Assembly (NCBI GenBank): GCA_019096195.1
Contig: JAGTXK010000031.1
Span: 1-64,000 of the forward strand
Origin: Boletus sp. NGJ
Lineage: Eukaryota; Basidiomycota; Agaricomycetes; Boletales; Boletaceae
DNA length: 64,000 nt
Direction: 5' to 3'
Shown: in pieces, positions 21,666 to 33,501 of the stretch
Layout of the letters: every line of letters begins with the position of its first letter
How positions within the stretch are numbered: the stretch's first letter is position 1
Translations under genes and position numbers: made by a program
The notes under the pieces: generated by a model
What the model was told of the DNA's origin: nothing
The model's database searches: none
What the model saw: only the letters and a program-made list of their open reading frames with translations

Positions 21666-22200
21666 TGTTGCAATTGGTCCTCTATATCTTTTCTTTCTTT
21701 CTTTCACCTTGCTTACCACTCATTTCCCTTTACACCACATAGTTGGACTCTGCATCAGCAATCTACCAGTTTTCAACCCCTTATCATTTGTACTTCTACA
21801 CTACATGAAACTCCTTCCCTTCTGTCTTCCATTTCATAGGATTCCATAGGATTCCATCACTTACTCATCACTTTTCCATCAAGTTCCATGACCTTCCATC
21901 AGTTTTATATATAAACCACACTGTAGATACAAAGTCTGCCAAGTAGTTTCTCCTGAATCTACCCACCTTGTACTGTGGACCTCTATGAGACTTTGTTCTA
22001 CTCTTGACTGGACACTTCATTTCTACCTTTGCTTGTGAGGCTTAGGTTGTCCTCATCTCAAGTCCTTCCAACTCTGTATAGGAAGACCCTATACCTATGT
22101 CACTGGTAACCCCAAATGTTACCTATCCTTTGTCAACATCAACTAGTTGCCTTTGTCACCCTTTATGCTATGACTGTCCCTACCTAAGACAGTCATAATA
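21666..22200 (+). repeat. 5' LTR of D2 (diverged D-family LTR)
   Basis: About 535 bp. It aligns with the reverse complement of the D1 LTRs: TATCTTTTCTTTCTTTCTT block, TTTATATATAAACC promoter area (near 21902), CCTCTATGAGACTTTGTTCTA, GGAAGACCC. The ends have drifted (TGTTG...TAATA). The following leader (CCCTGAACCCTGACTGGTGG, CACATGCTGAGACACCCCC) matches the D1 leader. Confidence 0.8.
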
Positions 22201-22539
22201 AAAGGAACTACTTTTCATCGAGGCTATTGCTGTATAAGCCTATACCATTGCCTGCCAATGTCTAACCCTGAACCCTGACTGGTGGACCTTCCATGCACAT
22301 GCTGAGACACCCCCTACCAATGAAGGGAATATCAAGAACAAAGATAGTTCTTCAGACACTGACCTTAACCTACCATCCCAATGACAAAAGAACACTGCTC
22401 TTGACCTCTTGTGTCAACTCTCTAATGGGCAATGCCTACCCTAGACCCCTTTCCCACAGTCACCAATACTGTTAACTGCAGTACCTTCATTCTTCTTACT
22501 ACCCCCACCACCACCCATTGATAACATGACTACCACCTG

Positions 22540-23400
22540 ACCCACTGAACTTCATATTGGTGTTTCTGATGCCTATGATGGCTTCTTTGACACTGCTGTC
22601 CACTGGCTCAACACAGTCCAGTTCTACCTTCATGTAAATAGTAAGGTATATGACAACAATAATAAGTGAATTGCCTCTGCTTTACCCTACATGACCAAAG
22701 ATTCAGCCCTCACTTGGGCCACCACTTACTAACAGAACACCATCAATGGCACAACCATCACCTTGTTCCTTCTCCAACTTCATTGTGGCTTTTGAGAAAG
22801 CCTTCAAACATTGCGACACCACCAGCAACACCATTGCCTGGCTCTCAACCAAACAGATGGTCAAAAAGGCCAACAGCACCTACTCCCCCTCCCTCATGCA
22901 ATACACTTCTGAATTCCAAAACCACACCTCCCTTGCCAAGATCACTGACCCGAATGTTCTAATTGGATATTTCTCTGCAGGTATACTATACCAGCTGGCC
23001 TTATGAGATGTGTCATGTCTATGAATACTGTGCCGACCACCATCAAAGAATGGTATTCTAAGGCCATTCATTTTCAGACCAATGGAAATGTGCTAACAAA
23101 ATCGCTAAGCACTACCACAAACCCTCTATCCAAGCCTACCACTCATTCTTCTCCCCCACCTCCACCAAGACTTGAGACCCCAACACCATGAACATTGATG
23201 CCATCTCCATTCCAAAGATGACTCCTGCCAAATGAGAATGCTGCTTCAAGCAGAAGCTATGTTTCCACTGCCAACAACCCAGCCACACCTCCACCACTTG
23301 TCCCATTTTCCCAACCACCTGCTCAAAGGAGAAGGAAGTCTGTGTGATGAAAGAGGATGAGAGGGGATCTGATGATGAACTCGTCAGAAATGTCTCATGG
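22540..23400 (+). pseudogene. D2 Gag remnant
   Basis: Plus-strand fragments are collinear with D1 Gag: ELHIGVSDAYDGFFDT, FIVAFEKAFKHCDTTSN, IAWLSTKQMVKKANSTYSP, LAKITDPNVLIGYFSAGI, IKEWYSKAIHFQTNG, and a knuckle area CFHCQQPSHTSTTC. Fossil with several breaks. Confidence 0.82.
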
Positions 23401-24070
23401 GATTTTTAAGAAGGGAAACACTCACAATGCATGTTTTCCCCTCATCTAGCTGTGAAAATGTAACTGTACACTCTATGTCCAAAGGAATTACTATCCCAGT
23501 TTCAGTTTATATCCCTGCACATGTGACCAAAGCTGTGACACTAGTGCCATTATTGACAGTGAAGCTGAGATCTCCTATATCAACTATCAATTTGTACATC
23601 AAAACCACCTCCCTATCACTTGGTTGAAACACCCCATCCATGCCTGCAATGCCAACTCTTCACTAAATCAGAATGATGACATCAAGTTCACCTGTGAACT
23701 TTTTCTGAGTATCAAGGGGGTTCTAGTCTGCACCACCCTCCAGGTCCTCTTGTGCAAGAAACAAAATATTATCCTTGGACAACCCTGGCTTCACATCATC
23801 AATCCAACCATCGACTGGTAAAACAAGACCCTTGACCCTTGATACCTGACTTAACCAATCGAATGATTTCTATCACATGTGCAACCTCCCCCTCCCTTCT
23901 CAGGTTGATGTCTCTGTTGACACCCCAGAAAACTCCTCAACAACCCCTGATCACATTAATATACTGTAAACCTCACCTTCTGCTACCATCTCTGTGGCTT
24001 TCTTCAGAAGGAAACCAACAAGAACCAATACCTCACCACCACAGACTGTAACCATGTTATTCACTGTATC
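23397..24070 (+). pseudogene. D2 protease region
   Basis: It contains TMHVFPSSSCENVTV and IPVSVYIPAHVTKAV, collinear with the start of D1 protease, and NIILGQPWLHIINPTIDW, collinear with its end. Decayed. The following linker is cut by the solo B2 LTR at 24071. Confidence 0.75.
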
Positions 24071-25016
24071 TGTTATGCTGGGTAACAAGTGAGATGTTTC
24101 CAAGTAATCAACCCTGTGTGATTACTGGACTAGCCAGACTTGAGGGAAAAATACCTCCCAAGGCCCAAAGGTTCCTCGGACTGGGGACCAACAGCTAGCT
24201 TTAACGTAGAGCCTCCCTTGGGGTTGGACCTGCTACTCTATGACTGATGTTGGAGTCTCAGACTTTAAGGATGGTGGCATGATCCAAAGAAAGGGCAGAC
24301 CTATCCTATATGGGGGTCAGTGGTGGAGTCCTGACCAATACGGGTGCCAGTGGCAGAGTTCTGGATTTACTGTGCTACCAGTGGCGGAGTTCTGGGCTTA
24401 CATGGGCCAACCTCTGTTGGCGTTGGAGTTGCCATAGGCTAGTGATGCGAGTGGACAGCGACGAGGCCACACAGAGTGCGAAGTGATGAGAAAGACGATC
24501 ACAAGCACTGTGGTGATCACCTCCAGAGTGGGCAAAAGCAGGCTTCTGAGGTGAAGTGGAACCGAGAGCTGGGAGAGCTGGTAGATTACACGGGAAGTTG
24601 TGTAGATCTAGGTTGGGATTTACATGAAGGGTGGATGCACTTGTATAAATAGGCCTTCCCTATTCAGGGCAGGCTTCGTATTGTATATGGTAATCGTAAG
24701 TATTACCAGAACGGATCATGTCATGGGTCAAATGAGGAAGGTGGAATACTGGGCTGTGTGCAAGAGAGCACAGCCAAGGAGGCAATGTCTATGATCGTAT
24801 CAGAGGTGAAATACATAGGAGGTGAAATAAAGAGGGCTGTGTCACAGCCATAGCGGTGCATCACTCAGAAAGGAGAGTTCCGGATGGGGTGATGCTTGTG
24901 TGGGCATTATGCAGGGGAATCCCGGGTAGTCGGAGGCATCAAAGAACAGGTCATCCCAGAGTCCAGGAGGAGGTGAAGGGAGAGAAAAAGATGTACCCCC
25001 TTCTGTAACCATAACA
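24071..25016 (-). mobile_element. Solo LTR, subfamily B2, inside D2
   Basis: 946 bp, plus-strand ends TGTTATGCTGGGTAACA...CCATAACA, flanked by GTATC (24066-24070) and GTATT (25017-25021), one mismatch. Minus sense. The start of the LTR in sense direction encodes GGTSFSLPSPPPGLWDDLFF, continuing open for about 50 codons. Confidence 0.9.
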
Positions 25017-25079
25017 GTATTATTGGAGGGGGCTACTGCCATGTTGCCCAACCAGTCATCATCAAAGTAACTCTCACCA

Positions 25080-25497
25080 CTGAACTTGCACAACCTGCTG
25101 AAGCTGCTAAGCCCAAATGAACACTTCCTCCCAAGTATGCCACCTTCTCTACTGTCTCCTCAAAGGAGGCAACCAACTGCATACCCCCCTCTTGTCCCTA
25201 TGACCATGCTATCAACCTCAAAGACTCCTTCATGCCAAAGATTGGCAAAGTCTACCTGTTATCCCCACTGGAAGTACAAGCCACTAATGCCTTTATTGAA
25301 GAAAATCTGGCTAGTGGAAAAATATGTCCCTCCAACTCTTCCCACACCTCCCCCTTCTTCTTTATCAAAAAGAAGAATGGTGATCTTTATCCCTGTCAAG
25401 ATTATTGTTACATCAATGAATATACTGTCTGCAATACCTACATTTGTCCTTTCCCCTATCAGGCTTTGATCTCTCAACTAACCATGGCAAGAAGTTA
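25080..25497 (+). pseudogene. D2 reverse transcriptase start
   Basis: Plus-strand pieces are collinear with D1 RT: MPKIGKVYLLSPLEVQATNA, FIEENLASGKICPSN, PFFFIKKKNGDLYPCQDYCY, INEYTVCNTYICPF. The stretch stops where element D2 is truncated. Confidence 0.8.
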
Positions 25498-25840
25498 AAG
25501 TCCATGAAGCTAGTAAATAGATTGACAATGAAGCCAATCCTGAAAGAGAAATCTTGGCATCCTGCAACCATCTGCCAATTGCACAGATTGTTTCCTCAAT
25601 TACTGCTTCTCTGCAGTTTAACACAGCTAGTCATTTATCACCTTTTATGTCAGTCCAATGTCTCCCATCCTTATATCTCATACCCCAAATCTCCAGTGAG
25701 TCCTTCCACTTTCATTTTATGATCATAAGCAGACATCAAAATTATGTGGCAAATTCATCACACATCTGTTTGCCTGCCCTCTAAAAAAATTGAGTACTTT
25801 GAACCAGAATACAGATTGGATTCAGAAGATCAAGAACGAC
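25498..25840. other. Unassigned stretch at D2/SF3B1 junction
   Basis: Plus-strand ORFs (for example SWHPATICQLHRLFPQ, FMSVQCLPSLY) have no family that I recognise. The D2 truncation point and the start of the SF3B1-like sequence leave about 340 bp of unknown origin. Confidence 0.35.
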
Positions 25841-26118
25841 ATCTGATCTTGCCCACATAATCTCCACCATATGTCCTGATATTGATCATGTTGATGAATA
25901 TGTTCACAATACAACTGTCCATGCATTCTCCATCATCACATCTGCCCTTAATATCCCTTTACTACTTCCCTTCCTCAAGGCCATCTATCATAGCAAAAAG
26001 CCATGGCAGGTACATCACACCAGCATTCAACTCATTCAACAGATTGCCATCATGATGGGCTGTGCCATGTTTTCTCACTTGCAAAACCTCGTGAACTATA
26101 TCATCCATGGTGACAGAA

Positions 26119-26577
26119 TCTAAGAAAGGGCAGGAATGCCCAAGACTACAGTATATTAGCTACAGGTAAATGATAAGTAAAAAGAGAATCACCTTAGCTG
26201 CTGCCTAAAAGGGCAAAAACGATTGAGGTGTGTGTTAGTGAGTGGAAACTATATATACTATGGGTGGAGGTATGCTCATATTATGTTATATGTGATATTA
26301 TGTGAACAGGCCCAAAAGAAGCATAATATGTATAAATATCAGCTAAGAAATAATGGGAAGTCTAACTATAATAAAAGCTCATTCTGAGTTTGGAATGAGC
26401 ACAGGAAAGTTTCGGAAACAGTTCTAGAGCAGTTCCAAGATGACCATCTCAGAAGCAACCCTCAGAACTGGAGATTCCGGGATGTGGTTTCGAAATGGTA
26501 CTTCCAGGATCAGAAGTGATGGAATCAGAATGGTTCAGGACTTGATTATGGATGAATATTGTCATATGGACTCATAG
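26119..26577. other. Unidentified ~0.46-kb insert in the SF3B1 remnant
   Basis: SF3B1-like coding stops after IIHGDRI (about 26118) and resumes at DKQQKV (about 26578), where the normal protein has no such gap. The insert contains CTAAGAAAGGGCAGGAATGCC, TATATATACTATGGG and TATAAATATCAGC, with an AT-rich left half and a more GC-balanced right half. Flank words GACAG/GACAA might be remnants of a target duplication. It could be a small LTR, a non-autonomous DNA element or an over-long intron. No other copy is in this window. Confidence 0.5.
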
Positions 26578-27169
26578 ACAAGCAGCAGAAAGTGTGAACT
26601 ATGATGGCCCTTGATCTCACTGCCTTGGCCAAAGCTGCAGCACCTTATGATATTGAGTCATTTGACAAGATGCTCAAACCCCTTTAACTCAGTATCCATC
26701 TACACCATGGCAAGGGTCTTGCCACCTTAAAAGTGATCAGCTTCATTATTCCCCTCACAGACCCTGAATATGCCTCTTACTATACTGAAGAAGTCACTAT
26801 TATCCTCATCTGTGAATTCCAGATGTCTAACAAGATGATGATGATGATTGTACTCAAAGTGGACAAGCAATGCACTGCTATGGAGGGTGTCACAGTACAG
26901 TACATTAAACAAGATAATCTCTCCAACTTTTTCAAATTGTTCTGAATTCATCATATGGCATTGAATAGCTGCAACTATTGCCAAGTCATAAAGACCATTG
27001 TGAAACTCATACAAAAATTGGACATTTCAGAGATAGTTGGAAGGATAGTGAACAAGCTGAAGAACAAGGCAAAACCATACCAGAAGATGATTATAGAGAC
27101 TATCACCAAGGTCATCACCACTCTCAGTGCTTCAGACATTAATGAACATCTTGAGGTTTGCCTTGTAAA

Positions 27170-27737
27170 TGTTAAGAACGGACAACTCCAATGCAACTCC
27201 AAAGGACCAGAGTTACTTGAGGGTGTCAGGACTTGGCTTCACCTTATGTGGTGCGCCCTCGCTCAAGTCCGATGTCCTGGATTTTGAGGACGTAGTAAGA
27301 TCAAAGGTTTTAGACTCAATGTGGTTGAATGTCAAGTCAAGCAGAGGATCGGAGTGAGTTGTCAAGACTTGGACAGAGGACAGGAGTGGTGTTCAGAGTT
27401 GATATTCGAACTAACTTTACAAGAGTAGTAGTGAAGGTTTATATACAATCAGAAACAAGATTACTAACGGAGTTTGTAAGGTATAATGAGTAAGTAGTAG
27501 CTGAGTAATTAGGAATAGAGATGGGACCTCACTGGAGCGGTGCTCCTAAGTGAGACAGACACTGGATCAGAGACAGCTATGAAGCGGGACTAAGACAGAT
27601 GAGTAGGACATAGCTTTATGTATGAATGAGAAAGTAGGAATACTATATGGGGTGAGTTACAAGTCCGAGGGTATGAGAGTGTACTCCAAGGGGGAACGCA
27701 CCAGAGTTGGACTTGTCGAGTTGCATGGGATATGACA
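27170..27737 (-). repeat. 3' LTR of element E
   Basis: 568 bp, plus-strand TGTTAAGAACGG...GATATGACA. TTATATACAATC near 27438 is the probable promoter area for minus-strand transcription. Confidence 0.93.
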
Positions 27738-27784
27738 GTATCCCCCTCTTAGGCCTGAACCCCTGAAGGCCTAGGCAAGAGACA

Positions 27785-28682
27785 ATGCAGAGTGGGGAAA
27801 ATTGGAGTGGAGGAAAAAATCGGAGTCTGAAAAAAGGATATAAAGGGCGAGGGTGTGCCCTGGTCAATTCCACATCACCCTTATTCCCTACCATGTCTGA
27901 TCTTGACAACATCAAGGAGTGGTCCGACAAGCGCATCGCGGAGAACGAGGACGAGGACGAGGAAGTCAGCACAGCCAAGTATGCCAAATGGCGGAGATGA
28001 GTGGGGGCCGGCCTGGAAAGAGGAGGTGGAGAGGAGGGCATATGAGGAGGCTGAGTGGAAGGTGTGCAAGGAGGAAGAGAAGGTGCGCTGTGAGGCTGAG
28101 GAGGAGGCCGTATACAGGGTGAGTCATTTTAACCAGAGTTTGACAAAACTAACCAGACTTCACAGGCAGAGGAGGTTAGGGCGCGTCAAAGTGTCAACCA
28201 GGGGAAGAAGAGGGAGGCAGTCATGCATCTGCCGCGACAACTGGGGCCTTGAGTGCATGCTCAGCCCCAGGAAGTCTAAGTTGTGCATTGAGTGTTGCGA
28301 TGTGAAAGCAAAGTGTGAGCAGACCGGCGAGGAGCAGCTGGAGAAGTGGAAAAAGAAGTGGAGGGTGGAGATCAGCGAGGCAGGGCCTAGCAGCTCCAAT
28401 GGAGGGGAGTCGGGGTCCAGGGGGATAGAGGGGCTTTCAGAGATCCTTTGGGAGATCCGAGAGGCCCTCAAGATCCAAAACAGGTGTCTGGAGTGGCAGA
28501 ACATGCTGCTCAGGTACCTGGTGGATCTAAAGGTGAAGAAGGTGTATGGGAGCAAGGAGTTGGAGGAGATAGAGGATGGGGAGGAGTTGGAAGCAGAAGC
28601 GGAGTTGGCCAGATTGGCCATGGAGGTAATTGAGAAGAACAGAGAGGAGAGCGAAGAGGAGGGAGTAGAGGAAGAATTCTAG
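27785..28682 (+). CDS. Antisense ORF of element E: Glu-rich coiled-coil with Cys cluster
   Basis: Opposite to pol, between the chromodomain end and the 3' LTR, the plus strand is open over most of 0.9 kb. One frame starts with ATG at 27893 (MSDLDNIKEWSDKRIAEN); a second is open from 27855 to 28682 (up to 275 codons). The latter has a charged, Glu/Arg/Lys-rich helical part (EEVERRAYEEAEWKV), a cysteine cluster (CICRDNWGLEC, then CIECCDVKAKCE, about residues 130-165) resembling fungal Zn-cluster or zinc-binding motifs, and an acidic helical tail. An intron-like GTGAGT...CACAG stretch lies at 28119-28165. Similar proteins are known from mushroom genomes as hypothetical proteins near Gypsy elements (recollection, not searched). 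Function unknown. Confidence 0.6.
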
Positions 28683-28697
28683 TAGTAGTTTTTAGAT

Positions 28698-29536
28698 TTA
28701 CTTGTCTTTTTTCTTTATCCAATGGAGTTTGTGTCCAGGTTTGTCCAGGTAGTGAGTGTGATAGTCATGGACAAGTTCGGAAGCATGACCAAGTTTGGTG
28801 GCTAGAAGCCATGAGGTTTCTTCATCTGTTCCTTCATATCCTGACCAATGGACGAGGTACAGGAGTTTGCAGTTCCGGTGACATTGGTCTATCTTTGAGT
28901 CAAGGATCTCTGAAACTTTGTACTCTGGTTCTCTGTCTACTTCAACCGGAGGTGGCAGAGATTGTACCCAGTTAGATATGGTGTTGGGTATGGAGGGTTC
29001 TAATTGTGAGACATGAAAGACCAGATGAACAGACTTCATTGACTCAGGGAGTCGGAATGTGAAGGAGTGAGAGCCTGCCTATGTGATGATTGGATAGGGC
29101 TCTAGGTTCTTCTCAGAGAGTTTCTTCAAAGGCCTAGTGGAGTGGAAGTACTTGGCTTTTATGAAGACCGGGTCACCGACTTTGAAGTCCGGTGCCAGAG
29201 ATTGCCTAGCATCTGTGGGTCCTTGGTAATGCTTTTGGGTGGCAGCCATTTCTTCATGGAGGTAGTCATGGAGGGAATTGAGGTCTATGGAATATTCGCA
29301 GGCTTTAGCGGAGGTGAGGTTGCACTCGGGATGTATGGTAACATTGGGATGGTAGCCTTTATTGGTGAAGAACGGGGAGACACCAGTAGTAGCACTTGGA
29401 GCATTGTTGTATGCGAACTTTGCTAACGGAAGGAGTTCGGACCAGTTGTCTTGCTGGTAGTTGCAATACATGTGGAGGTACTGTTCAAGCATCTGGTTCA
29501 TCCATTCTGTCTGACTGTCTCCTTTGGGATGGTAAC
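28698..29536 (-). pseudogene. Element E integrase C-terminal part and chromodomain
   Basis: 29079-29501 holds YCNYQQDNWSELLPLAKFAY, KGYHPNVTIHPE and FKVGDPVFIKAKYF (C-terminal half of the integrase core and following domain). 28698-29039 holds the chromodomain CKLLYLVHWSGYEGTDEETSW, which in chromoviruses guides integration to marked chromatin. The LTR A2 insertion at 29537 separates it from the rest of integrase. Fossil. Confidence 0.88.
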
Positions 29537-30624
29537 TGAAACGATCACGGACAATATCACCTATTTATTAGCACCCCCACCCACACTTCCGCACTACCTA
29601 CAGACGATACACTCGCCTACCACCACCAAACTCCACCCTAGCCTTACCTACGCATACACCTAGAGCAGCCACTCATCATATCCTCCCTCATACGATACAC
29701 CACATACCATCGACTACACCCATGTACGCTTTTACCAGTCGTACCCTCGTCGTACCCGTTACACTACGACACCAAGTAGCCCCACAGCTAAACCCCCGGC
29801 CCCACAGCCACAAGCAAGGCCTGCACGCCTACAAACTACGCCACCCCCCTGTGGACCTACCTGATGCAGCGCTCGGTAGCCACACCCCGTGACATAACAC
29901 TGTACAATGACAAGAACCCCTCTGTCACATATGCGCTCGTTATGCGCACGTCACCCATAGACCGTACCTGATGCAGAGCTCGGTACGCTACACAAGTACT
30001 AATCAGGAGCCCGCCTCCAGATCCTTGATCCCCGCTCGCCCCGATCTCCAGCTCACGCCATAGATCGCACCCAACACTATCCCACGATACCGCCCCCAAG
30101 TACTAATCAAGCCCCTGCTAGATTAACCCAAGTACTGATCAGGCCAACGTCAGATCACAACACCTAGACAAGACCCGATCTATCACCCGATACGATCCTG
30201 TCTTGATACCTGACTCACCGGTCACCCTATGTGATGCCTTACGCATCAGTCTTTCATTTCACTCTCGCTTCCATCCCTATATGTTAGTTCCCCCTTTAGA
30301 TACATCACACGTAGCCATGCCTAGAGCACTCCGGACTACCTTTCACTCACATGCGTATACCACACGCATCTCATTCCACCATTTCCCCTTTTGCCATTGG
30401 ACACTAACATTCCCCGTTCCTGTGATGTCATACCCAGTACCCTATGACGTCATAGCATAGCACGGTCTGTGCACCACTATCGGTAGTATATAAGTAGCCG
30501 GTAGAGTACCATGTTTCCCCTAACCTTGAAATTGCCTTTCTCTCTGTCGCATATTGCTTTAGTTAGCAATGCTTCAGATATTAGGTTTAGGTTTCTTTCT
30601 TTTGTCCATTGATAGTTCCTTTCA
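29537..30624 (+). mobile_element. Solo LTR, family A (copy A2), in element E integrase
   Basis: 1088 bp, TGAAACGATC...TCCTTTCA, with perfect flanks GTAAC (29532-29536, 30625-30629). It is rich in CpG sites that are TG or CA in copies A1 and A3, so it is the youngest A copy here and postdates element E. TATATAAG (near 30487) gives plus sense. It holds several near-repeats of a GATGCAG-GCTCGGTA motif around 29870 and 29970. Confidence 0.95.
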
Positions 30625-31218
30625 GTAACCAGAGGTGAAGTGGAGGCAGATGTTGAGAGCTTTCCCAAGCGAGTGGAAGAAATGAGAGACGAATTTCAAA
30701 CCTTGATTGGAGGTGATGTGAGAGGGAACTCTATGCTTAGAAAAGATGTGGAGTAGGAATAGTTTTGCCAAGTCCAGGGATGTTACTGTGTTATACGTCA
30801 GGATGAAGATGCACTGTTTGGATAATTGGTCCACAACGATGAGGATAGTGGTAAATCTGGAGGACGAGGGGAGTTTCTCAATGAAATCCATAGAGATGGA
30901 ATTCCATGGCTTCTCTGGGATGGGGAGTTGTTTCAACAACCTGTAGGGTTGGTGTCTTGGAACCTTTGTGTGGGCACAAGTGGTACAGGAGGAGATGTAT
31001 TCTTTTATGAATGTTCTTATCCTTGGCCAGGTGTATTCGCAGTGTACAAGTTCCAATGTCCAATTTTGGCTGAAATGTCCGGAGAGGAGATGGTCATGTT
31101 TGTATTGGAGGACTTGGAGTTGGAGGTCATTGGCATTGGGGACATAGATGCGCTTGTCGAGACGGAGAAAGCTGTCTTCATCAACTGACCAGCGTGAGTC
31201 TGGATCAGGAGAGGACAT
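30625..31218 (-). pseudogene. Element E integrase N-terminal part
   Basis: The zinc-binding HHCC area is readable (HDHLLSGHFSQNW, then CTTCAHTKVPRH), followed by the start of the catalytic core (PWNSISMDFIEKLPSSSRFT, LIVVDQLSKQCIFI, HRVPSHITSNQGLKFVS). Fossil, separated from the C-terminal part by LTR A2. Confidence 0.88.
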
Positions 31219-31463
31219 ATGTAGTTCGGTGAGTGGGTCAGAAGGGAGTGTGGATAGGATGTCACTGTGGGGTTGCTCTATATCAAACAGGTGCTAGCCT
31301 GGAGTACTGGAGCTGCAAGATAAGTAGTGCAGAGGGAAGAAGAGAGCTGTTCCTGTGTAAAAATGGGGCAGAAATTATGTGGATTGACATGAGTGTAGTC
31401 CTTATCCCCCTCTTTGGGATAGATGTCCCAGCATCTAGTAAGGGCATCAGGTTTCGCGCCAAG

Positions 31464-32872
31464 TCATTCAGGGCAAAAGCAGATGATCATGTGGAATTGG
31501 GAGGGGAACTCCGACCACTGGGCTTGCCAGCGGGTCAGGAGTTTTGAGGTGGTGAAGTATTCCAGGTTCTTGTGGTCAGTGACGATGTTGATCAGGGTGC
31601 CAGAGCCTTCGAGATAGTGCTGCCAAGCCCTGAAAGACTCATGGATGGCAAGGAGCTCCTTATCATGAGTGTTGTAGTTGAGCTCTGGAGCGGTGAGCAT
31701 CCATGAAAAGAAGGCAACAGGCTGGAGTGCTTCATCTGGACAATGAATGGAAAGAATCCCGGCGATCACATAGTCGGAGGCGTCAGTTTCTATGACCATC
31801 AGAGCATCGGGAGTTCAATGAGTGAGAATGGGAGTGGTAGTGAAGGCTTCCTTTAGTGAAAGGAAGGCGGATCAGCAGTCATCTCCAAAGACCCAAGGAA
31901 TACCCTTGCAGGTCAACCGGGTTAGCAGAATGACAATGTCGGAGTAATTGGCGATGAAGTGCTGGTAGAAGTTGGCAAATATGAGGAAGAATTGGATGTC
32001 CTTGACTTTATAAGGTTCTGGCCAGTCCTGCATGGCTTTGACTTTGTCCGAAGACATCATAAGGCTGGAGGGCGTGATGATGTAGCCGAGGTACTCTGTA
32101 GTGTCAGTGGACCATTCACATTTCTCAGGTTTGCATATAGGTCATGTTTGTGGAGTTGTTGGAGGACTTCCCAGACATGTTCTCTGTGAGCGGTTTTATC
32201 CACGGAGAAGATCAGGATGTCGTCCAGGTAGATAATCATGCTAACATTGAGAAGATCTGCAAAAACAGTGTTGACGAACCGTTGGAAAGCTGCGGGGGCG
32301 TTGGTAAGGCTGAAAGGCATTACCAGCCACTCGTAAGAGCCATAGTGTGTTCAGAAAGATGTTTTCCATTCGTCTCCGTCAGCAATGTGAACCAAATGGT
32401 AGGCATGCCAGAGATCGATCTTGGTGTAAATCTTTGCGCGGCTCAGAGCATCTAGGAGGTCAGAGATACGGAGAAGTGGGTAGTGGTCTTTCTTTGTGAT
32501 CTTATTGAGCCCTCAGAAGTCGACACAAAGGTGGAGTGAACCATCCTTCTTGCGGATGAAGAGGACTGGGGTGGCATGGGTGGAGGAAGATGGTCTGATG
32601 AGGCCCATGGCTAAGTGCTCATTGAGGAAAGCACAGAGAGAGCCGAGTTCGGAGGTGGAAAGGAAGTAGATAGTTTCCAAGGGAGGAGAAGCTCCATCCT
32701 CCCGGTCGATCTTCAGATCATGTTCCCAGTGTGGAGCAAGCTGGGAGGCTTTGCTCTTGCTAAAGACATCGGAGAAATCATGGTATTCCAGAGGAACACT
32801 AGAAAGGTCGACTGGTTCTGGGGGAGTGATGGAAGTGGAGTGGAGATCGCTCTCCTGGGGATGGAGTTGCAA
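31464..32872 (-). pseudogene. Element E reverse transcriptase and RNase H
   Basis: In sense order: PEYHDFSDVFSKSKASQLAPH linker, ATPVLFIRKKDGSLHLCVDF (fingers), [17 protein letters not shown] and [12 protein letters not shown] (palm with catalytic Asp pair), KVKDIQFFLIFANFYQHFI, then RNase H with VIETDASDYVIAGILS, YNTHDKELLAIHESFRAWQ and [10 protein letters not shown]. Classic Ty3/Gypsy pol order. Fossil with several breaks. The protease should lie at about 32880-33480 but is poorly readable. Confidence 0.88.
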
Positions 32873-33501
32873 GCTGAATCAAATAGAGCCCTCAAGGCAA
32901 CAGGCTAGTGCAAATGCTGGTGCACTAACGAGTGCTATGGGCGGAGCTTTGTGGTCAGAGAAATATGGTGAATCAGGTGGGGTGTCAGCCGGAGGAAGGG
33001 ATTCTGGAGGCTGCAGAGGGGAGCTCAGGGTTGCTGGCAAACACTGCTTGGATGAACAGAGCATGATACTGCTCATGACCCAATCAATCAACGGATTGTG
33101 GCGGGTGAGCCAGTTGTGTTCTAGAACAATGGAGCAGGTGGAATCCAGTGGAGTGACATAGAAAGTTGTCGGGGTGATGTCACTGGTTGCAAAGTGGACT
33201 GAGAGGTTGATGGCTTAGGTGATTGTGCTATTGGTAGTTCTGTTGGAGAGATGGAGTTGGAGCGGAGGGATGGGGTAGGTTGAAAGTTCATTTTTATTTA
33301 CAAAGGAAGTATCTATGAAGCAATTGGAGGAGCCTGAATCTACAAGTGCGGAGAAGGGCAGAATTGGGTAGGAGACTAAGGAGATGGAGGGCATGAGGGA
33401 TTTGGGATTGAAAAGAGCAGATGCATTGAGGCGAATCTCCTTAGCTGCACATGTGGGTTCAACGCAACCTCCAGTCTGTGCAGAGTCATGGAGGTCGTGG
33501 A

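Larger units (their letters stand above)
21666..25497 (+). mobile_element. Ty3/Gypsy element D2, old and 3'-truncated
   Basis: A second, more diverged copy of family D in plus orientation: 5' LTR 21666-22200, leader, Gag (about 22540-23400), protease (about 23397-23830) and the first third of RT (about 25080-25497). It ends abruptly after QALISQLTMA, the position of the LVSNLIDKLKGA block of RT, and passes into other sequence, so RNase H, integrase, extra ORF and 3' LTR are lost. A solo B2 LTR sits inside. Many breaks. CpG is almost absent compared with D1, so it is much older. Confidence 0.85.

Noticed and set aside
21666-22200. Considered as host promoter of a downstream gene
   Set aside because: Alignment with D1 LTRs and the shared leader shows it is a diverged LTR.
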